From Saprospiraceae bacterium (GTDB lineage: Bacteria > Bacteroidota > Bacteroidia > Chitinophagales > Saprospiraceae), in the NCBI GenBank assembly GCA_030729925.1, contig JANQWK010000012.1, positions 63,552 through 127,551 on the forward strand: DNA of 64,000 nt. Direction: 5' to 3'. The notes under the pieces were generated by a model. That model saw nothing but the letters and a program-made list of their open reading frames with translations. It searched no databases and had not been told where the DNA came from. Positions 1-9,362 of the stretch are shown one piece after another (within the stretch, counting starts at the first letter, position 1; each line of letters begins with the position of its first letter). Both the position numbers and the translations under genes were made by a program.

Positions 1-7
1 TCAGGAT

Positions 8-44
8 AAAAGGCTCAACTTTTGTACAAAAAGCTGAGCCTTTT
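8..44. terminator. Bidirectional intrinsic terminator
   Basis: AAAAGGCTCA (8-17) pairs perfectly with TGAGCCTTTT (35-44), followed by a T run on the plus strand and an A/T-rich end on the minus strand. It lies just downstream of the minus-strand DUF4293 gene. Confidence 0.75.
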
Positions 45-49
45 GTTTT

Positions 50-490
50 TTACCGAAGGCGATCCATAGATTTGACGAGGTTTTCGTCTTTCTTGATGTT
101 CCTGGAGGCAAAAAGGGAGAGGATCCAAAACAGCGGAGGCAAAATTAACCCCAGACCCGGCTGGAATCCCTCCGCCAGGGCTTCTTTTTCCCGAAGGAAT
201 AGCCATAAAAAGAGTGACGCATAGCCCAACAATACCGCCCAACGCGACCAACTGTTGAGCTTGAGCTGCAAGGGACGGTTGCGGTAGGTAAATATGCTGA
301 TGAGCGCGAGCAGGAGGGCGAGGCTGAACAAAACCATAAACAATATATGGTCGTGGATGTCAAAAATGCCATCGCGGAAAAAAACAGAGGCCTCCAGCGG
401 CTGGGCCAGCGAAAGAAACGGCGATACCGCCAGTGCACCCAGCGCCAGTACGGCAAGGATTAGAAACAGGGTTTGAATTCTTTGTAGCAT
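50..490 (-). CDS. DUF4293 family membrane protein
   Basis: 146-residue integral membrane protein with about four hydrophobic segments. The N-terminus MLQRIQTLFLILA and the overall length match the DUF4293 family, which is confined to Bacteroidota as far as I know and has no assigned function. The gene ends at a bidirectional terminator and is divergent from the FAD oxidoreductase gene, sharing a roughly 55-base upstream region. Family assignment is by recognition of sequence character; role unknown. Confidence 0.8.
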   Translation of the reverse strand: MLQRIQTLFLILAVLALGALAVSPFLSLAQPLEASVFFRDGIFDIHDHILFMVLFSLALLLALISIFTYRNRPLQLKLNSWSRWAVLLGYASLFLWLFLREKEALAEGFQPGLGLILPPLFWILSLFASRNIKKDENLVKSMDRLR

Positions 491-506
491 AGATTGATTA
501 AATTTG
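473..506 (+). promoter_or_regulatory. Possible Bacteroidota-type promoter for the FAD oxidoreductase gene
   Basis: TAAATTTG at 499-506 fits the TAnnTTTG -7 box. A TTG at 473-475 lies 23 bases upstream, the long end of the usual spacing. The gene starts at 547. Confidence 0.4.
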
Positions 507-546
507 TGAGCGTCGTAAATATACTTAAGTTCTCCAATTCTGAAGC

Positions 547-1698
547 ATGCAAAACAATAGCCTGAGTTTCTGGGAATACAATACTTGGTTCGACCATACC
601 GATGTGGCTATCGTGGGGGCAGGACTGGTGGGTTTGAGCGCGGCTATTGAACTGAAAGTCCGCGAGCCCCGCCTGAAAGTGGTGGTGCTGGAGCGTGGCC
701 CCCTGCCAAGTGGTGCGAGTACGAAGAATGCAGGTTTTGCCTGCTTCGGGAGTCCTACCGAGCTACTGGACGACCTGGATCAGGTGGGGGAAACCCTGAC
801 CTGGGAAACGGTAGAGATGCGCTGGAAGGGTTTGCAACGCCTCAGACAGTTACTCGGCGATGCAGCGATCCGCTACGAGGGACTCGGTGGCTATGAGGTG
901 TTTTGTGCCCCGGACCAGTCCCGCTATGAGACCGCCCGCGAACGATTGCCCCACCTGAACCGTATTTTGGCCGATTTGACCGGGGTACCCCAGGTTTTTC
1001 AAAGCGCCGATGCACAAATCGGCAAATTGGGATTCCAGGGGGTGGATCATTTGCTGCTGAATACCGCCGAAGGACAAATTGATACCGGATCCATGGTAAG
1101 GGCACTTACCCGCAAGGCACAGGAACTGGACGTTCTACTGGTCAATGGCATCGGGGTTTCGGGCTTCGATAGCGAGGGCGATAAGGGGATATGCCTGCTT
1201 ACCGACCAGGGCTGGCGAATCCCAACCCGAAAGGTACTGCTGTGCACCAATGGATTTACCCGGAGGTTTTTTCCCGACCTCGAGGTGTTTCCCGCCCGCA
1301 ACCAGGTCATGATTACCCGACCCATTCCCGGACTTCGCCTGAAAGGGTGCTTCCACTACGATCAGGGTTATTTTTACCTGCGCAATATCGGCGATCGGGT
1401 ACTGATTGGCGGAGGGCGACACCTGGCAGGGGAGGGCGAAGTGACCGATGGTTTTGGAACGACGCCTTTTATCCGCGAAACCTTACACCAGTTGCTGGAT
1501 TCCGTGTTTTTACCCGATACCGCATGGGAATCGGAATTTTGGTGGAGCGGTATCCTGGGCGTAGGGCCGAGTAAAAAACCGCTTACGGAGTGGGTGGAGG
1601 AACATATAGCTGTGGCCGTTCGAATGGGGGGCATGGGGGTAGCCATCGGAAGCCTGGTAGGCGCAAAAGGGGCGAATTTGATCTTGGAAGCTTTATAA
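547..1698 (+). CDS. FAD-dependent oxidoreductase, DAO family
   Basis: 383 residues. The N-terminal dinucleotide-binding motif VAIVGAGLVGLSAAIEL (about 20-36) followed by an acidic residue at the end of strand two (VVVLERG) marks a Rossmann FAD-binding domain. The SGASTKNAGFA stretch and the C-terminal GGMGVAIGS loop are typical of the D-amino-acid oxidase/glycine oxidase superfamily. No signal peptide is seen, so a cytoplasmic flavoenzyme oxidising an amine or amino acid is likely; the substrate cannot be read from sequence. Its stop overlaps the start of the LptA-like gene by one base (TAATG), implying translational coupling. Confidence 0.85.
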   Translation: MQNNSLSFWEYNTWFDHTDVAIVGAGLVGLSAAIELKVREPRLKVVVLERGPLPSGASTKNAGFACFGSPTELLDDLDQVGETLTWETVEMRWKGLQRLRQLLGDAAIRYEGLGGYEVFCAPDQSRYETARERLPHLNRILADLTGVPQVFQSADAQIGKLGFQGVDHLLLNTAEGQIDTGSMVRALTRKAQELDVLLVNGIGVSGFDSEGDKGICLLTDQGWRIPTRKVLLCTNGFTRRFFPDLEVFPARNQVMITRPIPGLRLKGCFHYDQGYFYLRNIGDRVLIGGGRHLAGEGEVTDGFGTTPFIRETLHQLLDSVFLPDTAWESEFWWSGILGVGPSKKPLTEWVEEHIAVAVRMGGMGVAIGSLVGAKGANLILEAL

Positions 1699-3593
1699 TG
1701 TTTGATATGAAAATATTCCGGTTTTTTATTTTTGCCTGGATGGCCATGGGGCTCCTTCCACTGCACGCTCAGCAAAACACAACCGATACGGTGTCACTGG
1801 TGCAAGTGGATCATGCCGATGTCTTGAGCTTTATCCAGCTGCCGGACAAATCTTACCTGCAGGTATTGTCGGGCTCGGTCGAGTTGCGACAGGACAGCAT
1901 CTTTATGTATTGTGATTCTGCTACCATCCGCAATGGCAACTATGTGGTGGCTAAGGGGAATGTGATCATCCAGCAGGGCGATTCTACCAGCATTTTCGCA
2001 GATTCCCTGATTTACGACGGCGAACTCGGTCTGGCAGAGTTTTTTGGGGAGGTGATCCTGACCAATGAAAAGCAACAGCTGTTTACCCGGAAACTCATGT
2101 ATAATGTCAATACCAAAATGGCCACCTATCTGGGGGGCGGAACCATGATCAGCGATAGCCTGCAGCTTTCCAGCCAGCGCGGATACTACTACGTGGATTC
2201 CAGCATGGCGTTGTTTCGGGAAGATGTGGTGCTCCTGGACACGGCTTTTACCCTGCTTTCAGATAGCTTGCAGTATTTTACCGCTACCACCCTTGCTCGC
2301 TTTTTCGGACCTACGAGCATCCGCAGGGACAGCACCCTGATCTATTGCGAAGCAGGCGAATACCAGACCGATACCCAGGTGGGAGCTTTCTATACCAATG
2401 CAGTGGTGGATCGGGGCGAGCAACTGGCCGAAGCAGATACGATCAATTTTGACGGCAAGCAGCGCAGTTATGTGCTCATCGGAAATGCCCGCTTCGCCGA
2501 TCCCGTCCGGAAAGCAAATGCCGACCGGATCAGTTACGACGAAACGACCGATGTGACCATCCTTACCGGCAATGCAAATTATGTTGGTGAGGAACAGCAA
2601 ATTACAGGCGACTACATCTATTACGATGCCGCTCGGGAGGTTTACCGAACCCGAGGCCGTTCGTTTGTGAGCAATCCTCCTCAGCTTCTGGAAGCGGATG
2701 CTATTGATTTCGAAGAACTTACTGGTCTGGGACAAGCCTTGGGCAATGTGATTTGGCGCGACACCTCGGCCAATTTGTCTATCACTTGCGCACAGGTGGA
2801 CTTTCTGGAAACCAACGACTATATCCGCGCCACCGGTGGCGCAAAGGGTCGCCCCCTGCTGAGCAGCATTGTCGAGGGCGACACGCTTTTCCTTACCGCC
2901 GATACCCTTTTGGCCTATCGGCCCGATACTACCGGATTGGACAGTTCCAGGGTGTTACTGGCTTATTACGATGTGCGGTTGTACAAAAGCAATTTGCAAG
3001 CCTTGGCGGATTCCCTCGTTTATCTGAGCACCGACTCCAGCTTTCAATTTTTTTATAGCCCCATCCTATGGTCGGACACCACTCAGTTCTTGGCAGATGC
3101 GATCACGGTTACCCTGAAAAATGATGCGGTGGATCAGATCCTTTTAGAAAACAACGGGCTGATTGTCAATTCACCCGATGAAATTTACTTCAACCAGATC
3201 AAAGGAAAAACCATTACCGCCTTTTTTGCCGAAGGCGAAATCCAACAGATGGACGTGTCCGGTAATGCCGAGTCGCTGTATTATGCCCTGGATGACGACC
3301 AGGCCTACATCGGACTCAACCAGACTGTTTGCAGCGAAATGCGCTTGTTTTTTGCGGAGAAGACCATAGACAGGATCTCCTTTTTTACCGAACCCAAGGG
3401 GTCTTTTCTGCCCATGAACCAGGTAGATCACGAGGCCGTGAAATTGCGGGGGTTTTGTTGGGAAACTGATGCCCGCCCACAAGGCCTGGGCGACCTGTAC
3501 GGCCCGCGCAAGGTGATCAAGTGCCCCCATGCTATGCAGGTCATGCAACGGGGAAGCACATCTTCGACGAAAGAACAACCTGTTCAGAATTAA
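1698..3593 (+). CDS. OstA/LptA-like exported protein
   Basis: 631 residues from the ATG that overlaps the previous stop codon; MKIFRFF nine bases further in is an alternative start. A signal peptide ends near LLPLHAQ. The body is a long series of short beta-strand repeats of the type 'ADSLIYDGELGLAEFFGEVIL' and 'A.NADRISYDETTDVTILTGNA', characteristic of the LptA/LptD N-terminal (OstA) fold that carries lipopolysaccharide across the periplasm. It is much longer than E. coli LptA (about 185 residues), as is usual for Bacteroidota OstA-like proteins. A role in LPS transport is inferred from the family. Confidence 0.8.
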   Translation: MFDMKIFRFFIFAWMAMGLLPLHAQQNTTDTVSLVQVDHADVLSFIQLPDKSYLQVLSGSVELRQDSIFMYCDSATIRNGNYVVAKGNVIIQQGDSTSIFADSLIYDGELGLAEFFGEVILTNEKQQLFTRKLMYNVNTKMATYLGGGTMISDSLQLSSQRGYYYVDSSMALFREDVVLLDTAFTLLSDSLQYFTATTLARFFGPTSIRRDSTLIYCEAGEYQTDTQVGAFYTNAVVDRGEQLAEADTINFDGKQRSYVLIGNARFADPVRKANADRISYDETTDVTILTGNANYVGEEQQITGDYIYYDAAREVYRTRGRSFVSNPPQLLEADAIDFEELTGLGQALGNVIWRDTSANLSITCAQVDFLETNDYIRATGGAKGRPLLSSIVEGDTLFLTADTLLAYRPDTTGLDSSRVLLAYYDVRLYKSNLQALADSLVYLSTDSSFQFFYSPILWSDTTQFLADAITVTLKNDAVDQILLENNGLIVNSPDEIYFNQIKGKTITAFFAEGEIQQMDVSGNAESLYYALDDDQAYIGLNQTVCSEMRLFFAEKTIDRISFFTEPKGSFLPMNQVDHEAVKLRGFCWETDARPQGLGDLYGPRKVIKCPHAMQVMQRGSTSSTKEQPVQN

Positions 3594-3612
3594 TACCATA
3601 AATCAAAGATCT

Positions 3613-4371
3613 ATGAAAAAAAACTGGATCGTTTGTTTGTTGCTGGCTCAGGCCACCTGGCTGAGCGCCGGGTCGGATTCCGGCAAATGGATGGAGGAAG
3701 CGATTACGGCCTATCAGCAGGCCGATTACGAAGGCGCAATTGCTTTGTACGAGTCGGTGCTGGCTTCCGGACAGCATAGCGCCGGGGTGTATTTCAACCT
3801 GGGCAATGCCTGCTACAAGGCAGGTCACTTGGGGAAAGCCGTATTGCACTACGAGCGGGCGCTGCTGCTGGATCCGTATAACAAGGAGGTAACAGAAAAC
3901 CTCAACTTTGTGCAACAGCAAATCGAGCCGACTGTGGAGGCTATTCCGCCTTTTTTCCTGCAAGCTTGGTGGGACAGCCTACGCTCGGTTTTCTCGTCCA
4001 CTTTGTGGGCCGTCATAGGACTGCTGCTCCTTTGGTTAGGCGCTGCTGGATCAAGTCTCTGGTTGATCGGCAAAACCCGAGAGCGCAGAAAAATGGGATT
4101 CAAACTGGCATTGGCCGGTTTTTTATTGTGCGTGTTGCCTCTGCTGCTGGCTTTCAGCCGTAAAAAAACAGAAACAGACAGCCCATTTGCCATTATTCTG
4201 ACCGATAACAGCATCCTGAGAGTGGCACCCAGTGAAGAAAGTGAGGAAAGGATGACCCTTAAGGAAGGGTGGAAGGTGGAATGTGTGGATGAATTGGCAA
4301 ATTGGTTTAAGGTCAAACTAGCCAACGGAGAAACGGGTTGGACTAAGATGACCAACCTCGAACAACTATAA
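3613..4371 (+). CDS. BatE-like TPR and SH3 domain membrane protein
   Basis: 252 residues starting at MKKNWIVCLLL, 19 bases after the LptA-like gene. Order of parts: signal peptide (1-22), tetratricopeptide repeats (about 30-100, including GVYFNLGNACYKAGHLGKAV), two hydrophobic segments (about 130-150 and 165-185), and a C-terminal bacterial SH3 domain (ILRVAPSEESEE to GETGWTKM). This is the architecture of BatE, which in Bacteroidota normally sits with batA-batD; those partners are absent here. An upstream in-frame start at 3529 would remove the signal peptide and was not used. Confidence 0.75.
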   Translation: MKKNWIVCLLLAQATWLSAGSDSGKWMEEAITAYQQADYEGAIALYESVLASGQHSAGVYFNLGNACYKAGHLGKAVLHYERALLLDPYNKEVTENLNFVQQQIEPTVEAIPPFFLQAWWDSLRSVFSSTLWAVIGLLLLWLGAAGSSLWLIGKTRERRKMGFKLALAGFLLCVLPLLLAFSRKKTETDSPFAIILTDNSILRVAPSEESEERMTLKEGWKVECVDELANWFKVKLANGETGWTKMTNLEQL

Positions 4372-4375
4372 AAAA

Positions 4376-4405
4376 AAGCGGCTCCGAATCCGGAGCCGCT
4401 TTTTT
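4376..4405. terminator. Bidirectional terminator between convergent genes
   Basis: AGCGGCTCCG (4377-4386) pairs with CGGAGCCGCT (4391-4400) around a four-base loop, with A7 before and T6 after. It serves both the BatE-like gene and the rplU-rpmA operon. Confidence 0.9.
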
Positions 4406-4412
4406 ATGCGAA

Positions 4413-5012
4413 TTATTCTACCTCTTTACCGCCTTTCAGCGCATCTTGGTAAGCTTCCAACGCTTCCCACTCGCCATCAACGGCCAGTTGCGCCTGCTTA
4501 GCCCAGGTAGCAGGATCGTGCATTTTGAAACTGCTGCCCGCTCCGTCCAAGATAGCTTGCAATTGTGCAACATCTGCACCCGCAAGGTCTGCCCAGGAAC
4601 GAATACCAGCATCGTGAAGCAATCCCTCAATCTTCGGGCCAACACCCTCGATTAACTTCAGATCATCAGCAGCTACTTTTTTGCCGGAAGGCAGGGTAAT
4701 CTTCTTACCAGTAGCAGCTTTCACTGGTGCTGGTGCAGGCATTTCTGCCACCGCTACCTCTGCAGGAAGCACACTCACAAAAGTGCGATCCATTTTCTTT
4801 TTCTTGAAAACCACTTTCCCGTCAACCGCTGCGTGCAGGGTGTAATCTTTTGCCAGATAAACATTTTCACCCGCGTGAAACTTTGTTCCGCGTTGACGTA
4901 CAATAATATTGCCGGCTTTGGCTGTTTGGCCGCCGAACAACTTGACACCAAGTCGCTTACTCTTACTGTCCCGGCCATTATCGGTACTACCTACCCCTTT
5001 CTTGTGAGCCAT
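4413..5012 (-). CDS. rpmA: Ribosomal protein L27 with C-terminal helix-hairpin-helix extension
   Basis: 199 residues, against about 85 for a typical L27. Residues 1-85 are canonical L27 ([21 protein letters not shown], the [11 protein letters not shown] core). A Lys/Ala/Pro-rich linker (85-105) leads to a helix-hairpin-helix segment with [18 protein letters not shown] (120-137) and a conserved tail containing [14 protein letters not shown] (164-177). In many Bacteroidota a very similar tail is attached to L21 rather than L27 (recalled family knowledge); here L21 is short and L27 carries it. Second gene of the rplU-rpmA operon, with a 32-base gap. Confidence 0.93.
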   Translation of the reverse strand: MAHKKGVGSTDNGRDSKSKRLGVKLFGGQTAKAGNIIVRQRGTKFHAGENVYLAKDYTLHAAVDGKVVFKKKKMDRTFVSVLPAEVAVAEMPAPAPVKAATGKKITLPSGKKVAADDLKLIEGVGPKIEGLLHDAGIRSWADLAGADVAQLQAILDGAGSSFKMHDPATWAKQAQLAVDGEWEALEAYQDALKGGKEVE

Positions 5013-5044
5013 TGCTTAAATTTTTTTGATCCGTAAAAAAGGGA

Positions 5045-5356
5045 TTAACCCTTGATTGCTTCAATTCTGATTTTGGTAAATTGCTGGCGGTGACCATTTT
5101 TCTTGCGGTAACCTTTTCTCCTTTTCTTCTTGAAAACGATCACTTTGTTACCCTGCTGGCGGTTCAATACCGCTACTTCTACAGATCCGCCGGGAATAAA
5201 TGGTTTACCAAGCTGTACCTGACCGTCACGGTCAATGAGATGGACTTCATCGAAGGATACTTTATCTCCTTCTGATGCCCCCAGCTGGTGGACGAAGAGC
5301 TCCTGCCCTTCCTCAACTTTAAACTGTTGACCAGCTATAGTGACAATTGCAAACAT
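5045..5356 (-). CDS. rplU: 50S ribosomal protein L21
   Basis: 103 residues starting MFAIVTIAGQQFKV, the usual L21 start. The basic stretch VIVFKKKRRKGYRKKNGHRQ is the signature rRNA-binding segment. Longer in-frame extensions upstream run through the promoter and were rejected. First gene of the rplU-rpmA operon and of normal minimal length, without the helix-hairpin-helix tail that the neighbouring L27 carries. Confidence 0.97.
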   Translation of the reverse strand: MFAIVTIAGQQFKVEEGQELFVHQLGASEGDKVSFDEVHLIDRDGQVQLGKPFIPGGSVEVAVLNRQQGNKVIVFKKKRRKGYRKKNGHRQQFTKIRIEAIKG

Positions 5357-5390
5357 GATGCTTGTTTTGATGAATAAATGATTCGAGGGG

Positions 5391-5421
5391 CAAATATACA
5401 ATGGTTTTCCCTGAATTCCAA
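5391..5421 (-). promoter_or_regulatory. Promoter of rplU-rpmA
   Basis: On the minus strand, TTG (5419-5421) is followed after exactly 20 bases by TATATTTG (5391-5398), an excellent match to the Bacteroidota TTG-N17-23-TAnnTTTG promoter. It lies 35 bases before the L21 start. Confidence 0.8.
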
Positions 5422-5435
5422 GGTGGAAATGGTAA

Positions 5436-6674
5436 TTATATGAGATCCTGCAGGGTAAAAGCGAGTACCTGGACGTCCTGATTGCGCAGGATGCGGATTC
5501 GGATGGATTTTCCCGCTTTTTTTTTGAGTTTGTTATTGATATTATCGAGGCTGAGCAGGCGGCTGGGCCATCGGTTGATGGACAGGATTTGGTCGCCGGG
5601 CTGCAAGCCTGCGAGGGCGGCAGGACTTCCTTCAATCACGTCGAAGATGGTAAATTCATTGAGGTAGTCGCCGAAGGCGGCGACGTAGAGTCCGCTTTTG
5701 TCGTAATCAAAGTCTTTTTTGTGCCATTTGTTGGGGTGCAGGTAGAGTTCTTCGGTAATATAGTTGATGATGACGTCAAAGCGACTGAGGGTTTTGTTGC
5801 CCAGGATGCCATTGCGCTGGTTGAGGTAGGTGCTGTCCACGCCTACGGCGCTAATATCCTGAAAATTGGTGACTACTCCTCCGAGGGGGGTGTCGGCCAC
5901 GACAAGCTCTCCGACTCTCCCGAGAAATCCTTCCAGATAGCCGCCCAGACCCAGTCCGATGTTGCTTCGGATGACGTTTTGGGGTAGTTGGAGTTTGGGG
6001 TGGGTAGCGGTGTAAAGCAGCAGAGCCAGACTGGCTCCGGAATCAACAAGTAATTTGGCTTGTATGGTGGTATCGTTTTGCAGGGTTACGGGGACTTCTA
6101 CATAGGGTTTACTGCGGTGGAGTTCCAGGGGCAGGGTTTGGAATTTCTTCGGCACCTTAAAAGTGGAAGGATCGTGCAGGATAATTTTTTGTCGGGTGTA
6201 ATCAATTTCGACTACAAAACGCCGGAAGAAATCAGCTCCGAGGATCCCGTGAATTTTGAACCCGGAGATCTCATCAAATTTGAAGTAATCCTCGGCCAAT
6301 ACGAGGATAGAGCGGTTGACGGCCCGGAGATTGTTGAGCTGAAGTTTGACGCCCTGAGCCAGGTAAGCATAAAGTTCGGTTTGCAGATCCGCCCCGATCA
6401 GGGTGAAGGTTCGGCGGTAGTTGACTTGCAGGATGTCGGTAATTTCCCGCTTGGTCAGAATAGTGTGTTCGGCTCCGGTGTCGAAGATAAAAGTGAGGGG
6501 AAAAACATCATTGAAGAGCACTTCGATCAGGATGAAATCATTGACGTATTGAAAGGGGATTTCAAACTTGGAGGTGCCTTTTCGAACCTCAAGATCCGTG
6601 TTGGATACGCGCTGCCCGCTCAGGGATGCTGCGCAAAAAATCAGATATACCCATAAGAGACAGATTTTCTTCAT
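5436..6674 (-). CDS. Secreted retropepsin-like aspartic protease with PDZ domain
   Basis: 412 residues. Signal peptide 1-20 (CAASLSGQ). Two aspartyl-protease half-domains each keep a catalytic motif: FDTGAEHT (Asp65) and VDSGASLA (Asp211). A PDZ domain occupies about 330-410 (GSPAALAGLQPGDQILSIN). Retropepsin-like proteins with a C-terminal PDZ domain are common exported proteins in Bacteroidota, and two DTG/DSG motifs in one chain suggest a pseudo-symmetric active site within a monomer. Substrate unknown; periplasmic location inferred. Confidence 0.85.
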   Translation of the reverse strand: MKKICLLWVYLIFCAASLSGQRVSNTDLEVRKGTSKFEIPFQYVNDFILIEVLFNDVFPLTFIFDTGAEHTILTKREITDILQVNYRRTFTLIGADLQTELYAYLAQGVKLQLNNLRAVNRSILVLAEDYFKFDEISGFKIHGILGADFFRRFVVEIDYTRQKIILHDPSTFKVPKKFQTLPLELHRSKPYVEVPVTLQNDTTIQAKLLVDSGASLALLLYTATHPKLQLPQNVIRSNIGLGLGGYLEGFLGRVGELVVADTPLGGVVTNFQDISAVGVDSTYLNQRNGILGNKTLSRFDVIINYITEELYLHPNKWHKKDFDYDKSGLYVAAFGDYLNEFTIFDVIEGSPAALAGLQPGDQILSINRWPSRLLSLDNINNKLKKKAGKSIRIRILRNQDVQVLAFTLQDLI

Positions 6675-6806
6675 ATCCGGGACGATTTGATCGTCTGTTC
6701 AGTGGTTCTTTGTCAAAAAATGCCAAATAATAATTTAAATTACAAGGATTTTTTCAATAAGATAGTTCTGATTCGCCGCAATCCGCTATCGCAAACAAAA
6801 GAAGTC

Positions 6807-8129
6807 ATGACCGGGTTGAAAAAAAAGTTGAATGTATATGGGCTGACCATGATTGCGGTGGGCGGCTGTATTGGTTCCGGTATTTTTGTGACGCCTTATG
6901 AGATCGTCCGTGCGGTGCCGCATCACTTTTACATTATTTTGGTGTGGTTGATCGGGGGATTGATATCGCTGACCGGGGCACTCACCTTTGCCGAGCTGGG
7001 GGCGATGTTTCCCAAATCGGGCGGGGTGTATGTTTTTCTTAAAGAGGCTTTTGGCAGGCGGGTTGGTTTTTTGTATGGTTGGGTGATTTTGCTGATCATC
7101 AACACAGGAGCTTTGGCGGCGCTGGGGGTGGCTTTGGCCGAGTACCTGACATTTTTTTTCCCCCTCGGGGACACAGCGAAAAAGTTGGTGGCGATAAGCT
7201 TGATCGTGGGGCTGACCCTCTTCAATGTCCGGGGCGTCCGGGGCAGTCAGGTATTTGCGAGTTTGTTTACAACCCTGAAGTTACTGGCGATCCTGGGGAT
7301 CATCGTGGTGGGTTTTGTTTTCTACCAGCCGGAGAAGGTGGTATTAAATTTTGATGCAGGCACTGCGGTTCCCGACAACCTGCTGAGTGCCTTACTGGTT
7401 GCCCTGATCGGGGTATTGTGGTCGTTTGGGGGCTGGCACCACGCTTCCTACGTAGCCGGTGAGGCTATTAATGCCCAGAAGACGGTTCCCCGTGCCATGA
7501 TTTTGGGAACCCTGATTGTCACGGCGGCCTATGTGTTGGTCAATGTAGCGTATATGTTGTTGTTGCCTTTATCGGAGATCAGTCAGACCGCCAAGGTAGC
7601 GGGCGATGCCATTGGCTCTGTTTTTGCCTATGGCGGCAAAATGGTTACCCTGGCAATCAGCATTTCGATTTTGGGGACGATTGGCATTTACACGATGTCG
7701 GCACCGCGCATCTATTACGCCATGGCCGAAGACGGTATATTTTTCAGGCAACTGGCTCATATTCACCCCCGCTTCCACACCCCGGCCAATGCGATGATTG
7801 CCCAGGCATTTTGGGCGGTATTGCTGTTGCTGTTCTGGGGAACCTTCGAAAATCTGATCACGTATGTGACCTTCATGGACATTGTGTTTATGTGTCTGGC
7901 GGGGATGAGTTTGTTTGTGCTGCGCAAAAAACAACCCCATCGAGAAAGGCCTTACCGCGTCATTGGCTATCCGGTCATCCCGGGGATCTTTGTGGCGATC
8001 ACCCTGGCCTTTGTGGGTAATACCTTGCTGGAGCGACCGGTACAGGCGCTGGCAGGAATAGTGATTCTTGCTTCCGGACTCCTGGCATATTGGTTTTTTA
8101 CCCGCCGATATACCCACAGCGCATCCTGA
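6807..8129 (+). CDS. APC superfamily amino-acid permease
   Basis: 440 residues from MTGLKKKLNVYGLTMIAVGG; a longer reading from 6687 adds a polar, non-family N-terminus. The first helix carries the glycine-rich GSGIF motif (23-27) that binds the substrate carboxylate in LeuT-fold amino-acid transporters. About twelve hydrophobic segments follow, and the loop RIYYAMAEDGIFF before helix nine is typical of L-type and SteT-like exchangers. Likely an inner-membrane amino-acid antiporter or symporter. It ends 38 bases before the M20 peptidase gene, fitting joint import and deacylation of amino-acid derivatives (inference). Confidence 0.85.
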   Translation: MTGLKKKLNVYGLTMIAVGGCIGSGIFVTPYEIVRAVPHHFYIILVWLIGGLISLTGALTFAELGAMFPKSGGVYVFLKEAFGRRVGFLYGWVILLIINTGALAALGVALAEYLTFFFPLGDTAKKLVAISLIVGLTLFNVRGVRGSQVFASLFTTLKLLAILGIIVVGFVFYQPEKVVLNFDAGTAVPDNLLSALLVALIGVLWSFGGWHHASYVAGEAINAQKTVPRAMILGTLIVTAAYVLVNVAYMLLLPLSEISQTAKVAGDAIGSVFAYGGKMVTLAISISILGTIGIYTMSAPRIYYAMAEDGIFFRQLAHIHPRFHTPANAMIAQAFWAVLLLLFWGTFENLITYVTFMDIVFMCLAGMSLFVLRKKQPHRERPYRVIGYPVIPGIFVAITLAFVGNTLLERPVQALAGIVILASGLLAYWFFTRRYTHSAS

Positions 8130-8167
8130 TATGTCCGGGATTGCCTACTTTTGGAAAAAACCCTATT

Positions 8168-9349
8168 ATGTTGCAGGAAAACATCCGGGCATTAGCCCGA
8201 TCTTTCCATTCGGAGGTGGTGGATATCAGGCGGCATTTGCACCAACACCCTGAGCTGTCTTTTGAAGAGACCCAAACAGCGGCTTTTATCGCGAAAAAGC
8301 TCTACGATTGGGGCATTCCGTTTCAGTCGGGAGTCGCAGGCAATGGTCTGGTTGCCCTGATTGAGGGTAAGAACCCAAACACCGAGATCCGGGCTTTGCG
8401 GGCAGATATGGACGCCCTGCCCATTCAGGAAGCCAATGCGGTGAGCTATCGGTCGCAAGTGCCGGGCGTAATGCATGCCTGCGGTCACGATGTCCACACT
8501 GCATCTTTACTGGGTACGGCCAGGATTCTACAGGACCTGCGAGATCATTGGGAGGGCAGTGTCAAACTGATTTTTCAGCCGGGAGAAGAACGCCTTCCCG
8601 GAGGGGCTTCCCAGATGATCCGGGAGGGCGTGCTTGAAGACCCAGCTCCGAGTTATATATTAGGTCAACACGTAGAGCCCTTCATGGAAACGGGTAAGGT
8701 GGGCTTCTGCAGTGGACCGTATATGGCTTCGGCCGATGAAATTTATATCACCCTGCGGGGAAAAGGAGGCCATGCAGCCATGCCCCACCAGACCGTAGAT
8801 ACCATTTTGATGGCAGCCCAACTGATCAACCTGCTCCAACAGGTAATCTCTCGAAATACCCATCCGGCAACCCCCGCCGTGCTTAGTTTTGGAAAGATCT
8901 GGTCGGAAGGCGGGGCAACCAACATTATCCCGGACGAGGTCAAATTGATGGGAACCTTCCGAACGATGGACGAAAACTGGCGCTTCCAAGCCCACGAACT
9001 GATTCGCAGACAGTGTTTTCACCTCTGCGCCTCTATGGGCGGTACGGCCGAGGTGGACATCCAGGTTGGCTATCCGCCTTTGTACAACGACCCTGAACTT
9101 ACCCGGCAACGCAGACAGCTGGCCGTAAGTTATCTGGGGCAGGATAAGGTGCTCGACCTTCCCATCCGCATGACCTCCGAAGATTTTGCTTTTTACTCCC
9201 AACAAATTCCCGCCAGCTTTTATCGGCTCGGCACAGGTAATCCCGACAAGGGAATCTCCTCGGCCGTACATACGCCCACCTTCGATATTGATGAGGAAAG
9301 TTTGTACATCGGCAGCGGTCTTATGGCTTGGCTGGCGGTAGGACGTTAA
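8168..9349 (+). CDS. M20-family amidohydrolase (N-acyl amino acid / IAA-amino acid hydrolase type)
   Basis: 393 residues from MLQENIRALARSF. Metal-binding motifs of the M20D group are intact: RRHLHQHPELSFEE (21-34), RADMDALPI (78-86), HACGHDVH (103-110), QPGEE (137-141) and GQHVEP. The dimerisation domain begins near GKGGHAAMPH. Such enzymes hydrolyse N-acyl or conjugated amino acids using two metal ions; no signal peptide, so cytoplasmic. The permease immediately upstream on the same strand could supply the substrate. Confidence 0.88.
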   Translation: MLQENIRALARSFHSEVVDIRRHLHQHPELSFEETQTAAFIAKKLYDWGIPFQSGVAGNGLVALIEGKNPNTEIRALRADMDALPIQEANAVSYRSQVPGVMHACGHDVHTASLLGTARILQDLRDHWEGSVKLIFQPGEERLPGGASQMIREGVLEDPAPSYILGQHVEPFMETGKVGFCSGPYMASADEIYITLRGKGGHAAMPHQTVDTILMAAQLINLLQQVISRNTHPATPAVLSFGKIWSEGGATNIIPDEVKLMGTFRTMDENWRFQAHELIRRQCFHLCASMGGTAEVDIQVGYPPLYNDPELTRQRRQLAVSYLGQDKVLDLPIRMTSEDFAFYSQQIPASFYRLGTGNPDKGISSAVHTPTFDIDEESLYIGSGLMAWLAVGR

Positions 9350-9362
9350 AGATGCAAAAACG

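Noticed and set aside
1590-1697. Extended N-terminus of the LptA-like protein starting at 1590
   Set aside because: It overlaps the end of the FAD oxidoreductase gene and would bury the signal peptide; the TAATG start at 1698 is far better.
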